From Glycine soja (Eukaryota > Streptophyta > Magnoliopsida > Fabales > Fabaceae): a DNA stretch of 64,000 nucleotides. Where the stretch lies: the NCBI RefSeq assembly GCF_004193775.1, contig NC_041008.1, forward strand, positions 5,100,731 through 5,164,730, read 5' to 3'. The position numbers and the translations under genes are program-made. The number at the start of each line of letters is the position of its first letter. Position 1 is the stretch's first letter. The notes beneath the pieces were generated by a model, which saw nothing but the letters and a program-made list of their open reading frames with translations, did no database searches and was not told the DNA's origin. This document shows positions 60,248 to 64,000 of this stretch, piece by piece.

Positions 60248-63219
60248 TTAAGCATTGAGTAGCATTTGCAAGATTATGTCATTCCATGAGTCAATTGGTC
60301 CTGGCAAACACCAATGTAGACAATCATTCTGAACTTTGGCATTCTTGTCTTTTGCAAATGGCTGAAACTTTCTGTAAGGTCCAGGATGTCCATCTGGTCT
60401 CAGCAGTGAAAGGAGAGTTGTGTCCAAAAGTTTCAAGTTCACCCTTTTGGATCCCAGAGAAGCAGCCTTCTCAAACTCTTCAAGTTCAATACCTCTCATG
60501 ATGGAATCTACATCTATCATATGTATCTGACCCTCTTTGAAGGGTACAGTTCTATTGCAATACCCTCCACTAAACCACTCCCCATTCTCAAAGTGGTCTG
60601 GTGTGGTGGTTCTGAAGAGGACAGTGGCTTTGTGGTTAGACTTTGTAAAGAACTTGAAAACTTCTTGTAGTACTCTGCGGTACGCATAGTCGAATCCTAG
60701 CTCTGTTAAGTTCTTTCCAGGGCAGTAATGGCAGCCCGTGACTGTTTTGTTTTCATGGTAGATTGCAGTCTTGAGAAACCATTTTCCACCACCAATGACA
60801 ACATAATCAAAATTCTTATACTGGTTGGTCCACTGGTCGAGCGTGTCCAGATAAAGCTGTATCTCTGAAGAGGTAACTCCATTAAAGTCCTCAAATATAG
60901 CTGCTTTGACAAGGAAAGGGGTCCAGATTACTGAGAGTGTGAAGTTGTGAGAACGAAATTTCCATATCTTTGATCTATATTCCTTGTCATGGTAGATCTC
61001 AACAGCTGGTTCCACCTGCAGATAGAATAATTGGAATTTGATCTAATAACCCAATGTGTAGGACCAAATAAGCAGACACTACACGATGCCACAAATAGTT
61101 ATGCCAGGTATGTTTGTAGGGACAAATCTAATGGCACTAATGACTACAGCACAGCAATTCGTGGAAGAAGCATTTGAAGCAATAAATTCAGTTAGACCAA
61201 GTTATTGAGACCAATGAATCCCTTGTTCCTAAACATTTAAAAGAAAAAAATGTTCATGGCTCAAAACTAAGAACATGGTATATTATGTTGTGGCAACAAC
61301 AAATTGAGGAAGATCAAATGGCAATAGGTAATGTAGTGATGGACACAACTTATTTTACACACTGCAGTAAGTGTTATAATCATGGAAAGTAAAATCTCAA
61401 TTTTCACACTAATTATTCAAAGTTAATCTTGAAGATTTGGTATACTGTGTACGTAAACAAGTCTTTCAACATCCAAGGTAGGTAAAGCTGCTTGGGAAAA
61501 GACACTGTAGTATATACTGTTGAATCTTGAAGGCTGTGGACCAATCGTATAATATAAGCAACAGCTGTCATCCACAAATGGAATCAACATCTTTTATCAC
61601 AATGAAAAAGATTATTATGCATAAAATGACATGCAGTCCAAGCTGTGGAACCTTAGTGCTTGTAAATCATAGAGTGAAAACAACTAATAGACGATTGATT
61701 TTGACCACGATTCATGATCGATAGACTAGACACACTATAAACAATGAAGGTGCAACTACAGAACTACTTAGTTAATACTATCATGAAATCACATGACTTC
61801 ATTTTAAATTATTGGAATCTTGGCCTTTACTAAATCTAAACACACAAAAAAATTAAGAAAGGTAATGTCACACTTATTTATTAAAAATAGGCAAGCAAAA
61901 GAAAGTGGAGGGAAACACAAGCAATGCACACCTACTAAGTAAATTTGCATGAGCTAAAATTTACAATACCTTAGAGAGAATGCAAAGTAGGGACTGAACT
62001 TGGTTGCGGGAGATGGAATCACCAATAAAGGACATTGATTTATTTCTCATGAATTTGAGAAACTTTCTGGGATTGAACTTAGGCAATACACAGTCTCGTG
62101 GGCTCCACCTCCAGTAGAGGTACCCTGAATCAGGACGTCCATTTTTCATACAATTTTGATGAGGCTCAATCACACGGCAGCTCTCATTAGTGTACACTGG
62201 CCCAGATAGGTCTTGCACCCAATTTCCCACAAAAAGATCACATTTTTCTGCAATTATACATTTACAATGCACATTACCATTGACATCACAAGCTAAACAC
62301 CAACATAAGCACTTGACATTACTCAAAATTTATCTAAGATTGTGCTTTCTTTGTTAAGAAAAAGAACTAGTTGTTTTATATGATTTGGCAGCATCAAAAC
62401 TTTTCATTTAAATTAAATTCCCACTCCTTTTCCAATTTCAAGCAAGTAGCCCACGAAACAAGGTTTTAAATTGTAGCCGCAGTTGTAATTTTTGTCGCGA
62501 TCCTCGGTATTGCGAAAAAATTGCAGATAAATTGTCACATGAACCCCAAAAACCTTGACATTACGGCCAAAATTGCGAAACCTTACCAAGAAGGAAAGTA
62601 TCAACAAGTTAAATTAGTTGAATTTTCATTTTAACACTCATTAGAAGACTTGATGAAGAAGAACAACAGTTCCCAAAAATGTAGAAACAGAAAGCCTTGG
62701 TGGATGGTTGGTACATTCCATGACAACCCCACCAACTGAAAGAAAAACCATGTAAAGCCAGAAAATCTAAATGGTTCCAAGCAACTAAAATTAGAGGAAA
62801 GGAGCAGAAATGGTTGGTTGGTACATTTTCATGATTTTGTCCATAGACAAATTTTTCTGCTTTGAAACTCAAACAAGACTTGCCACTTCATGCATATCTC
62901 ATAAAAAAACAAAAATTTACTCACCACAAGAAAGCAAAATTCCCTTACCATTCTTGGAGATTTGTGTCTGGTTCTGATCATTTTCTGGGAAGTCATCAGA
63001 ATCCTGAAGAACAGAGGAAGCGAAAACCGGGGACTCTGCTTTTGCCTCTTCCAGAGGAGGAGGTGTCTCCACCACCACTGATGAGAAACTGAATGAATCC
63101 CACAAGAGAAGGCGAACGACAAGACCCACCAAGAAGATTGAGACTCCTAACTTCACACACCAATGGTTGTGCTTTTGCAGGGACAATGGACCCGAATCAG
63201 ACCTCACTCTCTTCACCAT
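60248..63219 (-). CDS. Trichome birefringence-like (TBL25/26-type) O-acetyltransferase
   Basis: Golgi type II membrane protein of the TBL/DUF231 family, several of which O-acetylate cell wall polysaccharides; substrate of this subgroup is not clear to me. Three exons: 63219-62949, 62247-61970 and 61015-60248, giving 438 residues. The N-terminal cytosolic segment is followed by a membrane helix at about 21-40 (CVKLGVSIFLVGLVVRLLL), then a Ser/Glu/Pro stem. The TBL domain starts EKCDLFVGNWV (91-101). The catalytic motifs are GDS at 166-168 (FIGDSISRNQ) and the C-terminal DCLHWCLPGP, with D414 and H417 completing the Ser-His-Asp set. Conserved cysteines (e.g. C122, C142) are visible. Exon 1 ends in phase 1 at GTAAGG; the alternative donor GTGAGT 20 bases downstream breaks the frame. 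Intron 1 contains a dispersed repeat. I recall TBL25 and TBL26 of Arabidopsis lying in the regions that match this window. Confidence 0.93.
62460..62584 (+). repeat. Dispersed TTGCGGC-type repeat in TBL intron 1
   Basis: The segment begins AAGGTTTTAAATTG and ends AATTGCGAAACCTT, so its ends form short inverted repeats. The interior has GTAGCCGCAGTTG, TTGTCGCGATC and ATTACGGCCAAAATTGCG, shared with the PYL intron copy (TTACGGCCGAAATTGCGG) and the copy at 52310. About 125 bases, non-coding. Confidence 0.6.
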
Positions 63220-64000
63220 CTTGTGTCAGAAACAGAGCAAAGGTGGAAATGGAACCACAAAAAACTATGCTACTTTCTCGTGAAACGGTGCTGTTGAGTA
63301 ATTATTATAGGGAAATGGAAGCAACTGATTATATTGAATAAAGGAACCTGTTTTCTGCGTACTCCTTGTTGGGATAATAACGTTTGCTGATGCAAAAACA
63401 CATTATGTGGCATGTACCATGTGGCAGCCTTAAATGGTCAAAATAAAACCAAAATAAATTAGTGAACTTCCTTTGATAGCGAAGAATGTGTGTCATTTGG
63501 TCTAACTGTCAAATAGAATGCTCTTTTTATTTTTTTAATCCATGTGCACGTGTGATGTTCAAAGATTTTTACCTTGAAACTATGATTTTGGTGAATTTCA
63601 CATTGTACTTTTGGTAAATTCGTTCATATATTTTTGTAACTATGATTTATTGGACATGTAACTATTCTCTCTCTCTCTATCTCTCTCTCATGCATAGCAC
63701 AATGGAATGAAAAAAGTAGTTTGATGTTGTAGGCTACCAACATTGCTTTTATTTTATTTTTGGATGAAACACGCTGCATGTCTATAGACAAAAGTTGAGT
63801 AACATCAAAGGCATTGACTGTGCATATAATTGATGAAACCACCAACTTTATTCTGAGATATAACTGTTTACCCTTTCAAGTTTCGCAGTTTCTGTGCTAT
63901 TAGCCTATTACATTATTTGGAAGCTTCTTGTGTAATTTTGCTTTGAGGGGGTTAACATTTAACAAGACACTATGTCATTTTAACACTCTTTAGTCTTTAT
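63220..64000. promoter_or_regulatory. TBL 5' flank and window end
   Basis: Upstream region of the minus-strand TBL gene. A CT-rich stretch lies at about 63667-63690. No further gene before the window edge. Confidence 0.4.

Noticed and set aside
1..64000. CRISPR arrays, bacterial operons, tRNA and rRNA genes
   Set aside because: No spaced identical repeats, no bacterial gene organisation and no convincing tRNA or rRNA sequence were seen by eye; a covariance-model scan would be needed to exclude small RNAs.

Overview
This is plant nuclear DNA, almost certainly a legume and most like soybean (Glycine max) or a close relative. The evidence is spliced genes with GT-AG introns, AT-rich gene-poor spacers, long (TA)n tracts, and decayed plant transposons (LINE, Copia and gypsy types, hAT and CACTA-type MITEs). 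The protein set is plant-specific: an ABA receptor, a DYW-type PPR protein, the thylakoid protein TROL, CENH3, a group III WRKY and a TBL acetyltransferase. Soybean is an inference from overall sequence character; no chromosome is claimed.

Layout. Positions 1-12200 hold no host gene that I can support: a LINE remnant (about 840-1507), a CACTA-like repeat (about 1700-1915), (TA)n tracts, an inverted-repeat MITE (9879-10305) and diverged tandem units (about 10326-10845). A PYL9-type ABA receptor in three exons lies at 12332-15308. A single-exon DYW PPR gene lies on the minus strand at 18911-21748. A 70-residue DUF3339-type membrane protein is at 24389-24601. TROL, with eight exons, is at 27224-32539. 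CENH3, with seven exons, is at 33947-38315. A repeat-rich desert follows (about 38.3-49.8 kb). A group III WRKY gene (three exons) is at 49835-51983. A second LINE remnant (about 53390-53880) and more spacer precede a 51-residue membrane-anchored protein of unknown role (two exons, 57552-58688). A TBL25/26-type gene (three exons, minus strand) is at 60248-63219.

How the genes relate. They are not an operon and share no single pathway. The receptor acts in ABA signalling, PPR in organelle RNA editing, TROL in photosynthetic electron partitioning at the thylakoid, CENH3 at the kinetochore, WRKY in stress transcription and TBL in Golgi polysaccharide acetylation. From memory of Arabidopsis locus numbers, PYL9, CENH3 and TBL25 lie close together near the top of chromosome 1, while PYL7, the PPR homologue, TROL and TBL26 lie near the top of chromosome 4. 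This window therefore looks like an ancestral block in which genes kept separately on two Arabidopsis paralogous segments remain interleaved.

I found no convincing undescribed multi-gene system. The most useful leads are the interleaved synteny, a CENH3 splice acceptor preceded by 16 adenines, a dispersed short repeat family that sits in the introns of two genes, an unnamed 51-residue two-exon protein, and several well-delimited non-autonomous transposons. All exon models were built by eye from splice sites, reading phase and family similarity.
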